A stretch of 64,000 bases of DNA from Procambarus clarkii (Eukaryota > Arthropoda > Malacostraca > Decapoda > Cambaridae). Within the stretch, counting starts at the first letter, position 1, and every line of letters begins with the position of its first letter. Of this stretch, positions 63,246 through 64,000 are shown one piece after another. The stretch is from NCBI RefSeq assembly GCF_040958095.1, contig NC_091219.1, positions 26,564,523 to 26,628,522 of the forward strand. The letters are read 5' to 3'. Under the pieces are notes generated by a model, which saw nothing but the letters and a program-made list of their open reading frames with translations, was not told where the DNA came from and ran no database searches. The translations under genes and the position numbers were made by a program.

Positions 63246-63667
63246 TATCTTCGCTTTAAATACAAATATGCCCATGGTAAGGCATTTAAAATGAAGATTA
63301 TGTTTCTATCTTTCTTGAGACGTATAAAAATCTTACGTTTATTAACGATTCTGCGTGAAATAAGCATTGTTCTGAGATAAATATTGCGCATTTCCGGCTC
63401 TACGACCGATGAAAAATGCAACTTTTATACAACTACAAGTATCTTTAGTTTTACTTTAAATTTTGTCCTGAAAGAGTTTTCATATATAGATCCAGTTTCT
63501 GCCGTTCTTCTGACATAAAAAGACCTTTGGTTTAATAAGTTATTAAGATGTTTTCAACAATATTACTAGGGCGTTCACCGATTCTAACATGGGCGACCCT
63601 TTTGGAAACGCAACACATGGGTTGACCTGATTGATATATGGGTCACATTCCATTAAGGTTCGGAACA
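63246..63667. other. Unassigned spacer
   Basis: AT-rich; no recognised feature between the LINE tails and the LINE copy at the window end. Confidence 0.4.
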
Positions 63668-64000
63668 TAAACATTAGCAATAAAAATGATGGAAAGTTTC
63701 TTGGCCTATTCCTAGACAAGAGACTCAACTTCAGCACCCACATACAACACATAACTAAGAAAGTCTCTAAAACAGTTGGGATACTCTCCAAAATCAGATA
63801 TTATGTACCTAACTCTGCTCTCATCTCTACATATTGTGCACTAATCTATCCCTATCTTAATTATGGTATCTGTGCATGGGGTTCAACCACTGCAAACCAC
63901 CTCAAGTCCATCATCATCGAGCAAAAATCTGCTATCAGAATAGTAACAAATTCTACTTTCAGACAACACTCAGCCCCCTTGTTTAACTCCCTTAACATGC
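63668..64000 (+). pseudogene. L2/Jockey-type LINE RT C-terminal part, 5'-truncated, runs off the window
   Basis: The plus frame from 63670 reads NISNKNDGKFLGLFLDKRLN, FSTHIQHITKKVSKTVGILS, KIRYYVPNSALISTYCALIY, PYLNYGICAWGSTTANHLKS and QKSAIRIVTNSTFRQHSAPL. This is nearly identical to the RT at 44572-46700 over the same region. The match starts abruptly at about 63668, as expected for 5' truncation. The frame is intact to the window edge, so the copy is young. Confidence 0.85.

Overview
This window looks like non-coding-rich DNA from an arthropod nuclear genome, probably a decapod crustacean. The organism call is inference: it rests on dense dinucleotide microsatellites, long minisatellites, many tRNA-derived SINEs, and CR1-, L2/Jockey- and I-type LINEs, with very little host coding sequence. 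I see no prokaryotic operon, CRISPR array, rRNA gene or intact functional tRNA gene.

Layout. 1-3.1 kb: a CTG/CTA repeat, one plausible host exon on the minus strand (signal peptide, sequon-rich, perfect splice donor, TATA box upstream), short minisatellites and tRNA-like SINE heads. 3.1-9 kb: a long palindromic element with a nested SINE, a 1.25 kb 21/22-bp minisatellite, SINEs and LINE tails. 9-16 kb: GT microsatellites next to LINE 3' tails, 19-bp and 37-bp minisatellites. 16.0-19.7 kb: the best element of the window, a CR1-type LINE with an intact endonuclease-RT ORF and an SGNH-esterase ORF1 fragment, lying between two CA tracts. 19.7-25 kb: CT/CA tracts, a cluster of nine perfect TGACGTCA sites, and tandem DR1-type motifs. 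25-37 kb: many SINEs, LINE fragments and copies of a short repeat made almost entirely of consecutive hairpins. 37.3-39.1 kb: a 30-bp minisatellite. 39-47 kb: LINE fragments, a candidate solo LTR carrying a nested SINE, and an L2/Jockey-type LINE nested in an older LINE tail. 48-51.6 kb: a tandem duplication of Tigger/pogo transposase remnants, with a SINE in only one copy. 52.6-59 kb: two RNase-H-bearing I-type LINE copies. 60-61.8 kb: a chain of exon-like segments with matching splice sites on the minus strand, coding status uncertain. 61.8-64 kb: a decayed CR1 copy and a second L2/Jockey-type LINE running off the edge.

How the parts relate. Most of the window is a record of nested retroposition. 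The autonomous LINEs supply reverse transcriptase. At least one SINE family carries the same 3' tail as the L2/Jockey-type LINE present here, so it probably used that machinery. The hairpin repeat has 10-11 bp target-site duplications and 5' truncation, so it too spread by LINE-type retroposition. No host pathway can be assembled from this window.
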